From Chloroflexota bacterium (GTDB lineage Bacteria > Chloroflexota > UBA6077): a stretch of 15,345 bases of DNA. This document shows, one piece after another, positions 1-6,802 of this stretch (the stretch's first letter is position 1; each line of letters begins with the position of its first letter). Made by a program: the position numbers and the translations under genes. Under the pieces are notes generated by a model, which was given only the letters and a program-made list of their open reading frames with translations, ran no database searches and had not been told where the DNA came from. Location of the stretch: NCBI GenBank assembly GCA_023380955.1, contig JAMCTB010000220.1, positions 1-15,345 of the forward strand, in the 5' to 3' direction.

Positions 1-2
1 TC

Positions 3-77
3 GGCATCGTCAAGCGACGCCGCAAACACAGGGAGCGAGCTGCCCTTGACAAATGGCCTCAGGAGCTTAACTTGTAA
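3..77 (+). CDS. possible 3' end of a gene entering from the left (partial)
   Basis: From base 3 an open frame runs to a TAA at 75-77 and reads as a 24-residue charged tail (GIVKRRRKHRERAALDKWPQ, then ELNL). It looks like a plausible protein C-terminus, rich in Arg and Lys, with mostly G or C at third positions. It would converge with the membrane-protein gene ending at 112. The family cannot be named from so short a piece, and chance is a real alternative because another frame also stays open here. Confidence 0.3.
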   Translation, partial: GIVKRRRKHRERAALDKWPQELNL

Positions 78-111
78 CCAATGGTCGCCGACCCGCCCCT
101 ACCGAGTCTCT

Positions 112-864
112 CTACAGTACCGCCCAGGCGATGGCCATGAAGCCCGCGATGCCAACCGTCCCGTACTCCAGCAACATTCGCCGCTCCAAGGCCCCCTCCT
201 GGATCGCCACCACCAGTCCGGTGAAAACGTAGAAGGTCAGCAGCAACAGGGCTCCGCCCACCAGCCCGCTGACCGGCCAGTAGTTGAGCGCCCAGGTCGT
301 CTCAGCCACCACCAGGCCTGCCAACGCAGCCATCCGCCACCCAAAGGGCCGTCTCCCCTTGCCCGAGCGAAGGGCCTCCAGGGCCGCCAGCAGGGCGACG
401 AGACCGGTAGCGCTGGCCGTGACCAGGCTCCGCTCCTTGGTGTGGTATATCAGGGCGAAGAGGAGGAAGGTGACCAGATACAGAGCCAGGTTGGCCACGA
501 ATCGCCCCGCCCGGGAGTAGCGCCCGCCGGGCTCCAGGCTGGACTTCAGTCCCATCAGCAGGGCAGCCATCAAGAGGGCTGCTCCCGCCACCACCACCAT
601 CTGGGACTCCGGAGGCGTCACCTGAGTGAGCCACAGGCCTGACACCACCAGCAGCCCGGGGGCAATCCAAAGGGTGAAGGCCTGGTACTGATCCCTGGGC
701 TCCGACGAGGTGGGCTGCTCCAGGAAGCTCTCCGCGGAGATCCCCACCAACCCGATCAGGCCGCCCCCGAATAGCCAGATCTGGATGGCTCCCAGACCGG
801 TCGAGAGCCACAGCCCCGCGGCCACCAGTCCCACCGCCAGCACGAACGCTACGATACCTTTCAC
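112..864 (-). CDS. polytopic integral membrane protein of unknown function
   Basis: This 250-residue protein starts at a GTG (862-864) preceded by a G-rich Shine-Dalgarno stretch just upstream. I do not recognise the family. About nine hydrophobic segments can be seen, at roughly residues 2-21, 24-42, 64-81, 88-106, 122-140, 146-163, 175-193, 198-220 and 231-250. They are joined by short basic loops such as RSGKGRRPFGWR near 166-177. There is no clear signal peptidase site, ATPase motif or large soluble domain. It is transcribed alone, away from the regulator gene at 1044-1706, from a good sigma-70-like promoter at 897-925. A transporter or membrane scaffold are both possible, and nothing in the sequence decides between them. 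Confidence 0.75.
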   Translation of the reverse strand: MKGIVAFVLAVGLVAAGLWLSTGLGAIQIWLFGGGLIGLVGISAESFLEQPTSSEPRDQYQAFTLWIAPGLLVVSGLWLTQVTPPESQMVVVAGAALLMAALLMGLKSSLEPGGRYSRAGRFVANLALYLVTFLLFALIYHTKERSLVTASATGLVALLAALEALRSGKGRRPFGWRMAALAGLVVAETTWALNYWPVSGLVGGALLLLTFYVFTGLVVAIQEGALERRMLLEYGTVGIAGFMAIAWAVL

Positions 865-877
865 CCTCTCGCCCCCT

Positions 878-892
878 CTAGCTCCGAGCTAG
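878..892. promoter_or_regulatory. 15-bp palindrome at the predicted transcription start (candidate operator)
   Basis: CTAGCTCcGAGCTAG is a perfect inverted repeat with 7-bp arms around one central base. It sits immediately downstream of the -10 box at 897-902 and covers the predicted +1. That is a typical place for a repressor site. No known repressor consensus was matched. Confidence 0.35.
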
Positions 893-896
893 CGGG

Positions 897-925
897 ATTT
901 TACATCTACCCCCCCTGGACGTAAA
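897..925 (-). promoter_or_regulatory. sigma-70-like promoter of the membrane-protein gene
   Basis: On the minus strand a -35 box TTTACG (920-925) and a -10 box TAAAAT (897-902) are separated by exactly 17 bp. The boxes match the consensus at 4 of 6 and 5 of 6 positions. The predicted start of transcription is near 890, about 26 bases before the GTG start at 864. Confidence 0.55.
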
Positions 926-1043
926 GGGACAGGGAAGGAAAGGGTGTGCGTCACGTTCCCAGGGAAGCAGGTGCCGGGGATGGTTCGGCACTCGCAGGAG
1001 CGCCTTCCCAGGCGCGAAGGGTTGCTCGACACCGGAGACGGCC

Positions 1044-1706
1044 CTACCGGCTCACCTGCACCCAAATGGAGGAGGCGCCCTTCATTCCAAGAGACACAGT
1101 AGAGCCACCCGCCTCAAGGGTGACGACCCCCGCGGCGGGAGACACTTCAGCCACTCGAAAGGTCGCTCCCGGGACCAAGCCGTTGCGGCGGAAGTAGTCG
1201 AGCAGGGCCGGGTCCTCCTCCGCCAGGGGCGACAGCCTGACGACGGTGACCTCCTCCCCGCCGGCGGCCTGGCTCAGGGGCATGGCATCGCCGTCGGTCC
1301 GGATGCTGGAGCCGGGGATCGGGTTTCCATGAGGGCAGGTGGCCGGATACTCCAGGACCCTCGCCAGTCTCTCTTCCACCTCCTGCGAGATGGCATGCTC
1401 CAACCTGCAGGCTTCCTCGTGGGCCTGGGACCAGTCCAGCCCCAGCACGTCCACCAACCACCTCTCGGAGAGACGATGGCGCCTCACCAGGGTTTCGGCC
1501 AGCTCCCTGCCTTTGGCCGTCAGGACAACCCCCGCCCCTCTTTCGGATTGGACGTAGCCCTGCTGGGCCATTCGCCTCAGAGTGTCGGTCATGGTTGGGG
1601 CTGAGACGCCCATGGCCTCCGCCACCCGCGCGCTCCTGACCGGCAGGCACTCCATCCCCACGATGTAGATGGTCTCCAGGTATTCCTCTATGGTAGGCGT
1701 CGCCAA
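1044..1706 (-). CDS. DtxR/IdeR-family metal-dependent transcriptional repressor
   Basis: This 220-residue protein is a metal-sensing DNA-binding repressor of the DtxR family. Residues 1-65 form the winged helix-turn-helix (EEYLETIY near the start, then SAPTMTDTLRRM). Residues 66-135 are the metal-binding dimerisation domain, and about 148-220 a FeoA/SH3-like C-terminal domain. By alignment from memory with DtxR, the ancillary metal ligands H77, E81 and H96 and the primary ligands C100, E103 and H104 (motif HEEACRLEH) are present. DtxR Met10 is replaced by E8. The Cys is typical of iron sensors, whereas an acidic residue at position 8 is typical of MntR. The start is a TTG (1704-1706) with GGAGG six bases upstream. 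It is divergent from the iron permease, and an 18-bp palindrome lies between them, so control of the permease and of itself is likely. Confidence 0.92.
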   Translation of the reverse strand: MATPTIEEYLETIYIVGMECLPVRSARVAEAMGVSAPTMTDTLRRMAQQGYVQSERGAGVVLTAKGRELAETLVRRHRLSERWLVDVLGLDWSQAHEEACRLEHAISQEVEERLARVLEYPATCPHGNPIPGSSIRTDGDAMPLSQAAGGEEVTVVRLSPLAEEDPALLDYFRRNGLVPGATFRVAEVSPAAGVVTLEAGGSTVSLGMKGASSIWVQVSR

Positions 1707-1797
1707 GCCGTTCCTCCAGTCTTGCCAGGGGTTGCTGGCCCGCGTCGCGCCACCCTTTTCTTCCGGCAGCCCCTCACCGAACTCCAGGGCAACCCGC

Positions 1798-1824
1798 TTG
1801 ACGCGGACCAGAAGTTAGTATAGT
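1798..1824 (+). promoter_or_regulatory. candidate promoter of the iron permease gene
   Basis: TTGACG (1798-1803) and TATAGT (1819-1824) each match sigma-70 boxes at 5 of 6 positions, but the spacer is only 15 bp. The -10 box lies in the centre of the palindrome at 1813-1830, so a bound repressor would block it. On the other strand TATACT (1817-1822) could serve as the -10 of the regulator gene, with a weak -35 (TGGCCT) 17 bp upstream. Confidence 0.4.
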
Positions 1825-1830
1825 CTAACT
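1813..1830. promoter_or_regulatory. DtxR-type operator between the regulator and the iron permease
   Basis: AGTTAG-TATAGT-CTAACT has perfect 6-bp arms around a 6-bp centre. The core TTAG(N6)CTAA resembles half-sites of DtxR/IdeR operators, whose consensus contains TTAG and CTAA arms. It is the only clear palindrome in the 183-bp divergent spacer and overlaps -10-like hexamers on both strands. Binding by the neighbouring regulator is inferred from position and symmetry. Confidence 0.6.
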
Positions 1831-1889
1831 GCGCCTGCAAGGCCATACTCAGCCCCGGCTGGCGATAACGAGATAGAGAGGTTTCGGAC

Positions 1890-2729
1890 ATGGTAGCACC
1901 GTTGTTCGTCACCCTCAGGGAGGGATTGGAAGCCACGCTGATCCTGGGAATAATCCTAGCCTATCTGGCCAGGACTGGGAACCACCGCCATTCCGGTCCG
2001 GTGTGGGTAGGAACGGGGCTCGCCGTCCTCGTCAGCCTGCTGGCAGGAGCGGCCATCTTCTTCACAGTGGGCGAACTGGACGGCATCGCCGAGCAGATCT
2101 TTGAGGGCAGCACGATGCTCGTGGCCGTGGCGATGCTCGCCTACATGGTAGTCTGGATGAGGCGGCAGGCCTCGGGCATCCGGGCAGAGCTTCAGGAGAA
2201 GCTCCAGGCGGCGCTGAGCTCGGGATCCGGCGCCGCCCTCATGCTCATGGCCTTCGTGGTAGTGGCCCGGGAAGGGATAGAGACTGCCCTCTTCTTCTTC
2301 GCCGCCAGCCGAACCACCACTCCTGCCGAATCGGCCGTCGGCGGGCTCCTAGGGTTGGTCCTTGCGGCGGGCCTCGGCTACTCCGTCTATCGGGGCAGCC
2401 ACCGGCTGAACCTGCGAGCCTTCTTCAACGTGACCGGGGTCATGCTCATGATCTTCGCGGCGGGTCTCCTGGCCCATGGGATCCATGAGTTCCAGGAGGC
2501 TGGGCTCCTGCCGGAGGTCGTCGAGCACGTCTGGAATGTCAACTGGCTCCTCGACGAGAAGTCGACCCTGGGGCGCTTCCTCACAGCCCTGGTCGGCTAC
2601 AACGGGAACCCGTCGCTGCTGGAGGTGCTGGCCTACCTCGCCTTCCTTGCCACCTCATTCACCTACTACTTCCGCTCGCCAGCAAGGCCCCAAGGGACGG
2701 CAGAGACCCGACCCCGGCAGGCCATCTAG
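1890..2729 (+). CDS. FTR1-family high-affinity iron permease (EfeU-like)
   Basis: This 279-residue membrane protein belongs to the FTR1/EfeU iron permease family, which moves ferric iron across the cytoplasmic membrane. Both hallmark REXXE iron-binding motifs are present: REGLE at residues 10-14 in the first helix and REGIE at 127-131. About seven hydrophobic segments are seen, and the family motif HGIHEFQEAG lies near 196-204. Length and order fit a complete single-domain permease without the periplasmic extension found in some bacterial versions. The ATG at 1890 follows GAGAGG about eight bases upstream. The oxidase or lipoprotein partners EfeO and EfeB are not in the window. Regulation by iron is suggested by the divergent DtxR-type gene and the palindrome at 1813-1830. 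Confidence 0.93.
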   Translation: MVAPLFVTLREGLEATLILGIILAYLARTGNHRHSGPVWVGTGLAVLVSLLAGAAIFFTVGELDGIAEQIFEGSTMLVAVAMLAYMVVWMRRQASGIRAELQEKLQAALSSGSGAALMLMAFVVVAREGIETALFFFAASRTTTPAESAVGGLLGLVLAAGLGYSVYRGSHRLNLRAFFNVTGVMLMIFAAGLLAHGIHEFQEAGLLPEVVEHVWNVNWLLDEKSTLGRFLTALVGYNGNPSLLEVLAYLAFLATSFTYYFRSPARPQGTAETRPRQAI

Positions 2730-2751
2730 TCCTTCGCCACACCCGTCTCGG

Positions 2752-2795
2752 CGGCTGGGAGCGCGGGCGTCCCGCTGTGCCCGCGCTCCCAGCCG
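2752..2795 (+). terminator. 17-bp perfect hairpin after the iron permease gene
   Basis: Arms 2752-2768 and 2779-2795 are perfectly complementary over 17 bp with a 10-base loop, starting 22 bases after the permease stop codon. The stem is very GC-rich. The bases after it (GTCTGTGATATCATT) are only weakly T-rich, so it may be an intrinsic terminator of reduced efficiency or an mRNA-stabilising 3' structure. It also separates the permease from the next operon. Confidence 0.6.
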
Positions 2796-2838
2796 GTCTG
2801 TGATATCATTCGTCAAACAGGACGAGAGGCTGCCACCC

Positions 2839-3549
2839 GTGACCGTCACCGCCGTTTTCCTCGACCTCTACCAGACCCTGGTCTACTTTCACCCGGCGCG
2901 CGAGTACCGGCAGGCGATAGCCCTGAGGCAGTTCGGCTTCGACGTGGACCCGGTGGTTCTGCGCCGGGGCTACCTGGCCGCCGACCACTACTACACCCTG
3001 GCCGGTATGGAGACCCCGATCCACCTGCTGAGCCGCCCCGAGCGGGATCAGCTCTATCTCCGTTACCAGCAGCTGGTGATGGAGGAGGCGGGTCTGGGCC
3101 ATGCCCTCCGGCTCGCCGAGGAGATCCGCAGCCGCTACTGGGAGCAGGAGAAAGAGCTTCGTCCCTTCCCCGAGGTGGAGGCGACCCTCGCCGGCCTCAG
3201 GGAGGCGGGATACCGCCTGGGGCTCATCACCAACGTCACCGACGACCCCACGCCGGAGCTGGAGAGGATGGGGCTGCGAAAATGGTTCGACGTGATGGCG
3301 GCCTCCTGTCTGGTGGGGTTCGAAAAGCCCGACCCCCGGATCTTCGAGGCGGCCATGAGCGAGATGGGCATCCCTCCGGAGCAGGGCGTGCACGTGGGCG
3401 ACCAGTTCCTGGCCGACGTGGGTGGGGCCCGAGCCGTCGGGCTGAAAGCGGTTCTGCTGGACCGCTACGATCTCCAGCCGGACCGCCATCCCCTGAGGGT
3501 CCGAAGCCTGGCAGAGCTTGCACCCCTCCTGCGGAACGGCCTCGCATGA
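2839..3549 (+). CDS. HAD-superfamily hydrolase with a DxY nucleophile motif
   Basis: This 236-residue protein belongs to subfamily I of the HAD superfamily. Motif I is FLDLYQTL with the nucleophile D9. Motif II is LITN with T131, motif III is K163 in FEKPDP, and motif IV is GDQFLAD with G187, D188 and D193. A helical cap lies between motif I and about residue 105. The usual second Asp of motif I (DxD) is Tyr here (Y11), as in L-2-haloacid dehalogenases. That makes the reaction uncertain: phosphatase-like motif IV and dehalogenase-like motif I are combined. GTG at 2839 is chosen because GAGAGG lies nine bases upstream and motif I follows at once. An in-frame GTG at 2800 lies too close to the hairpin at 2752-2795. 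The stop overlaps the next start as ATGA, so the two genes are translationally coupled. Confidence 0.85.
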   Translation: MTVTAVFLDLYQTLVYFHPAREYRQAIALRQFGFDVDPVVLRRGYLAADHYYTLAGMETPIHLLSRPERDQLYLRYQQLVMEEAGLGHALRLAEEIRSRYWEQEKELRPFPEVEATLAGLREAGYRLGLITNVTDDPTPELERMGLRKWFDVMAASCLVGFEKPDPRIFEAAMSEMGIPPEQGVHVGDQFLADVGGARAVGLKAVLLDRYDLQPDRHPLRVRSLAELAPLLRNGLA

Positions 3550-4379
3550 GCACCAGATTGGTTGACTACCACATCCACACCGCCCGGTGCGGCCACGCGG
3601 TGGGAACCATGGAGGAATACGTGGAGCAGGCGCTGGCCGGGGGGCTGAGCGAGATCGGCTTCTCGGATCACCTCCACCTGTACTTCCTGCCGCCCGACCG
3701 CAGGGACCCCAGCCTTGCCATGCCCGAGGAGGAGCTTCCCCGGTACGTGGAGAGCGTGCTCCGGCTGCGCGACCGCTTCCACCAGATCCCGATACGGCTG
3801 GGGGTCGAGGCCGACTACTACCCCGGGTACGCGGAGACCCTGCAGCGGATCCTGGAGCCACACCCCTGGGACTACGTCTACGGCTCCGTCCACTTCATAG
3901 GCGACTGGGGTTTCGACGACCCCCAGTACGTGGACCGTTACGCCCGGTGGGACGTCGACGAGCTGTACGGCCGCTACTTCGACCTGGTGAAGGAGGCCAC
4001 GGCCACCGGTCTCTTCGACGTCGTGGGCCACCTGGACGTCATCAAGAAGTTCGGCCACCGTCCGAAGGGCGACGTGGGGCCCCTGTACTCTCAGGTCGCG
4101 GCCGCGTTGAAGGACGCGGACGTGGCAATCGAGGTGAGCACGGCGGGTCTCCGCAAGCCGGTAGGAGAGATCTACCCGGGCCCAACCCTCCTGGCTGATT
4201 GCGGCCGTCTCGGAGTACCCGCTACTCTCGGCTCGGATGCCCACCAGCCCGCCGACGTGGGCATCCACTTCGACCAGGCGCTGGAGGCGCTGCGGGCCGC
4301 CGGGTACCGGGAGATCGTCCGCTTCCAGCAGCGGAAGCGGATCGCGATTCCACTGTCGTTCGCCGGCGAGCGGCCGTAG
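3546..4379 (+). CDS. PHP-domain phosphoesterase, histidinol-phosphatase (HisJ/HisK type) family
   Basis: This 277-residue protein is a PHP-superfamily metal-dependent phosphoesterase closest to histidinol-phosphatases of the HisJ/HisK type, which make L-histidinol from histidinol phosphate. The metal-site motifs are all in place: H9-x-H11 and H17 in DYHIHT.RCGHA, D41/H42 in FSDHLH, E88 in GVEADYYPG, H116 in GSVHF, H162 and D164 in GHLDVIKKFG, and D231/H233 in SDAH. The length is usual for the family. The ATG overlaps the HAD stop by four bases and has no strong Shine-Dalgarno of its own, which fits coupled translation. No other histidine-biosynthesis gene is in the window, so a different small phosphate ester substrate is possible. 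Confidence 0.88.
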   Translation: MSTRLVDYHIHTARCGHAVGTMEEYVEQALAGGLSEIGFSDHLHLYFLPPDRRDPSLAMPEEELPRYVESVLRLRDRFHQIPIRLGVEADYYPGYAETLQRILEPHPWDYVYGSVHFIGDWGFDDPQYVDRYARWDVDELYGRYFDLVKEATATGLFDVVGHLDVIKKFGHRPKGDVGPLYSQVAAALKDADVAIEVSTAGLRKPVGEIYPGPTLLADCGRLGVPATLGSDAHQPADVGIHFDQALEALRAAGYREIVRFQQRKRIAIPLSFAGERP

Positions 4380-4409
4380 GGTGGGTCTTCCGAGCCAACC
4401 TGTTGCCCC

Positions 4410-4437
4410 TTGCACCCGCTGGATCAACCTGTATAAT
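4410..4437 (+). promoter_or_regulatory. promoter of the LysM protein gene
   Basis: A perfect -10 TATAAT (4432-4437) has TTGCAC (4410-4415) 16 bp upstream as a partial -35. It lies in the 96-bp gap between the phosphatase stop and the LysM start, and predicts a leader of about 32 bases. Confidence 0.6.
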
Positions 4438-4463
4438 GAGCCGGTAGGGCCGCCTCGTTTAGC

Positions 4464-4470
4464 AAGGAGG
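4464..4470 (+). promoter_or_regulatory. ribosome binding site that fixes the LysM start
   Basis: AAGGAGG lies five bases before the ATG at 4476. An in-frame GTG at 4470 uses the last base of this site and cannot be the start. Confidence 0.8.
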
Positions 4471-4475
4471 TGCAG

Positions 4476-4883
4476 ATGCGTACCCGCGACCTCGACCGTC
4501 GGCGCATCCACGACTCGGGTTGGCGCGCCCTGGTTAGGCGCGTACCTCCTCAGGTGGTCGTAGGGGCCTTGGCCATCGCGGCCGTCGTGCTGGCCTTCGC
4601 CTACCGACCAAGTGAGACCTCCGAGGGCTCCAAGGCCGATCCCACCGCCGCTCGTCCGACGGTAGCCACGGCCGCGATCGTTTCCCTGCCCACGGCAGTC
4701 CCGAGCCCAGCCCCGCAGCAGGAGCGCACCCACGTTGTGGCCTCGGGGGATACCCTCACCGGTATCGCCCAGAAGTATTACGGGGATGCCTCCAAGTGGA
4801 GCAAGGTCTTCGAGGCCAACCGCGACGTCCTTCCCGGTTCCAACAGCCTCCAGATCGGCCAGAAGCTGAAGATCCCGGACTAG
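4476..4883 (+). CDS. membrane-anchored LysM domain protein
   Basis: This 135-residue protein has three parts. Residues 1-25 are a basic cytoplasmic N-terminus, about 26-43 a single hydrophobic helix (VVVGALAIAAVVLAFAY), and 44-84 a linker rich in Pro, Ala, Ser and Thr. The C-terminal LysM domain occupies 86-134 (HVVASGDTLTGIAQKYYGD through LQIGQKLKIP). LysM binds N-acetylglucosamine-containing glycans such as peptidoglycan. The single helix and positive-inside N-terminus predict a type II anchor with LysM outside. No catalytic domain is attached, so it is likely a wall-binding or tethering protein. It has its own promoter and is followed by a palindrome at 4923-4969 that separates it from the convergent groEL gene. 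Confidence 0.88.
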   Translation: MRTRDLDRRRIHDSGWRALVRRVPPQVVVGALAIAAVVLAFAYRPSETSEGSKADPTAARPTVATAAIVSLPTAVPSPAPQQERTHVVASGDTLTGIAQKYYGDASKWSKVFEANRDVLPGSNSLQIGQKLKIPD

Positions 4884-4922
4884 GACCACTTGGAGTGCGG
4901 CGCCAAGCCACCGCAGTCCAAA

Positions 4923-4969
4923 GTAGGGGCGAAGCATTTCGCGCCAGGCGCGAAATGCTTCGCCCCTAC
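4923..4969. terminator. GTAGGGGC-type palindrome between convergent genes (bidirectional terminator or repeat)
   Basis: Arms 4923-4944 and 4948-4969 are perfectly complementary over 22 bp around CAG. They begin GTAGGGGCGAAGC and end GCTTCGCCCCTAC. The element lies between the convergent ends of the LysM gene (4883) and groEL (4998), where it could end transcription from both sides. Its ends match the repeat at 6775-6802, so it belongs to a genome-wide type of repeat. Confidence 0.7.
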
Positions 4970-4997
4970 AACCGACGGAAACGTCGTTGCTATCGGC

Positions 4998-6626
4998 CTA
5001 GTACTCCGGCATCGGCGGGGCCGCGGGCTTCTCCTCCTCCGGAACCTCTGCAACCAGCGCATCGGTGGTCAGCACCATGGCCGCGATGCTGGCGGCGTTC
5101 TCCACGGCCGATCGGGTCACCTTGGCCGGATCGATGATCCCGCTCTCCACCATGTTGGTGTAGAGGCCGGTCATGACGTCGTAGCCCAGGTTCCCGTCGT
5201 TCTTCTCCGCCTGCAGCCGTCGCACCGCCTCCAGCACTACGGAGCCGTCCATGCCGCCGTTCTTGGCGATCTGCCGGATAGGCTCCTCCAGGGCACGCCG
5301 CAGCATCTGGGCACCGGTCGCCACGTCGCCCTCGAGCTGCAGCTTGTCCAGGCCGGAGATGGCCTTGACCAGGGCCACGCCGCCGCCGGGGACGATGCCT
5401 TCCTCGACGGCCGCTCGGGTCGCCGAGAGGGCATCCTCGACCCGGTGCTTCCTCTCCTTCAGCTCGACCTCGGTGGCGGCACCCACCTTGATCACGGCCA
5501 CGCCGCCGGAGAGCTTGGCCATCCGCTCCTGCAGCTTCTCCCGGTCGTAATCGGAGGTCGTCTCGTCGATCTGGGCCTTGATCTGCTTGATCCGAGCCTG
5601 GATCTCCGCGGCATCACCCTTGCCCTCGATGATGGTGGTCTCGTCCTTGTTGGCTACCACCCGCCTGGCCTCGCCCATGTCGGCCATCTGGGTCGCATCC
5701 AGCTTCCGGCCGACCTCCTCCGAGATCACCACACCGTCCGTCAGGACGGAGATATCCTCCAGCATCGCCTTGCGACGATCGCCGAAGCCGGGCGCCTTGA
5801 CGGCCAGAACGTTGATGGTGCCCCGCAGCTTGTTCACCACCAGGGTGGCCAGGGCCTCGCCCTCCACGTCCTCGGCGATGATCAGCAGCTCCTTCTTGCC
5901 CGTCTGCAGCATCCGCTCCAGCACCGGCAGGATGTCGGAGATGGCGGAGATCTTCTTGTCGGTGATCAGGATGAGGGGATCCTCCAGTTCCGATTCCATC
6001 CGGTCGGGGTTGGTGACGAAGTAAGCGGAGATGTAGCCCCGGTCGAACTGCATCCCCTCGGTGTACTCGGTCTCGAAGCGGAGCCCGCGGCCCTCCTCGA
6101 CGGTGATGACGCCGTCCTTGCCGACCTTGTCCATCACCTCCGCGATCAGATCTCCGATCTCGGGATCGGCGGCGGAGATGGAGGCGATGTCCGCGATCTC
6201 CTCCTTGCCCTTGACCGGCATCGCCATCGCCTTGATCTCGGCCACTACCGCCTCGCTCGCCTTCTCGATGCCCCGCTTCAACTGCATCGGGTTGGCGCCG
6301 GCGGCGACGTTCTTCAGCCCCTCGTTGATGATCGCCTGGGCCAGCACCGTCGCTGTGGTGGTACCGTCGCCCGCCACGTCGTTGGTCCTGGTCGCGGCCT
6401 CCTTCAGCAGCTGAGCCCCCATGTTCTCGAAGGAGTCCTTCAGCTCGATCTCCTTGGCCACCGTCACGCCGTCGTGGGTGACCGTGGGCGCTCCCCACTT
6501 TTTGTCGAGGGCCACGTTGCGACCCTTGGGTCCCAGGGTGGTCTTGACGGCCTCGGCCAGGATGTCCATGCCCCTCTTCAGGGACTGCCTGGCCTTCTCG
6601 TCGTAAACAAGCTGCTTCGCTGGCAT
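4998..6626 (-). CDS. groL: chaperonin GroEL (Hsp60)
   Basis: This 542-residue group I chaperonin folds proteins in the cytoplasm as a double ring driven by ATP. Key residues sit at the same numbers as in E. coli Gro[10 protein letters not shown] at 30-37, D52 in [18 protein letters not shown] at 86-93 with D87, and the ATP-hydrolysis aspartate D398 in RVEDAL. The family signature [12 protein letters not shown] is at 405-416. The C-terminus ends [13 protein letters not shown] and lacks the flexible Gly-Gly-Met repeats common in other bacteria. The start ATG (6624-6626) has AGGAGGG four bases upstream. No groES adjoins it: the upstream neighbour is lon, on the same strand. No CIRCE element (TTAGCACTC-N9-GAGTGCTAA) is seen upstream, so control by HrcA is not supported. 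Confidence 0.98.
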   Translation of the reverse strand: MPAKQLVYDEKARQSLKRGMDILAEAVKTTLGPKGRNVALDKKWGAPTVTHDGVTVAKEIELKDSFENMGAQLLKEAATRTNDVAGDGTTTATVLAQAIINEGLKNVAAGANPMQLKRGIEKASEAVVAEIKAMAMPVKGKEEIADIASISAADPEIGDLIAEVMDKVGKDGVITVEEGRGLRFETEYTEGMQFDRGYISAYFVTNPDRMESELEDPLILITDKKISAISDILPVLERMLQTGKKELLIIAEDVEGEALATLVVNKLRGTINVLAVKAPGFGDRRKAMLEDISVLTDGVVISEEVGRKLDATQMADMGEARRVVANKDETTIIEGKGDAAEIQARIKQIKAQIDETTSDYDREKLQERMAKLSGGVAVIKVGAATEVELKERKHRVEDALSATRAAVEEGIVPGGGVALVKAISGLDKLQLEGDVATGAQMLRRALEEPIRQIAKNGGMDGSVVLEAVRRLQAEKNDGNLGYDVMTGLYTNMVESGIIDPAKVTRSAVENAASIAAMVLTTDALVAEVPEEEKPAAPPMPEY

Positions 6627-6774
6627 TCATCCCTCCTACGAACGCATCTAAGGAATCCACAGTCTCGCCGGGGGAACAGGGTGTGAAGACATGATCCGGG
6701 AGGGGCGTAAGAATGGCGGCGGAACCGCATAAGATTCCTGTATGAAAGTGAGATGACCCGAGAAAAAGGGGAAG

Positions 6775-6802
6775 GTAGGGGCGGTTCGCGAACCGCCCCT
6801 AC
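6775..6802. terminator. 28-bp perfect palindrome after lon (terminator or GTAGGGGC repeat)
   Basis: The sequence is a perfect 14+14 palindrome beginning GTAGGGGCGGTTCG. In the lon transcript (minus strand) the hairpin is followed by CTTCCCCTTTTTCTC, a pyrimidine-rich run with five T's, which fits an intrinsic terminator. It sits 23 bases after the lon stop and shares its ends with the repeat at 4923-4969. Confidence 0.7.

Noticed and set aside
46..80. Plus-strand promoter at the left edge (TTGACA at 46-51)
   Set aside because: No acceptable -10 box lies at 16-18 bp, and the site falls inside the possible C-terminal coding tail.
4890..6686. Long plus-strand open frame (598 codons) opposite groEL
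   Set aside because: It is antisense to an unambiguous GroEL. Its translation is rich in His, Gly, Leu and Asp with no domain, as expected of a shadow frame in high-GC DNA.
6627..6780. CIRCE or sigma-32 promoter upstream of groEL
   Set aside because: No TTAGCACTC/GAGTGCTAA pair and no CTTGAA-CCCCAT arrangement was found on the minus strand.
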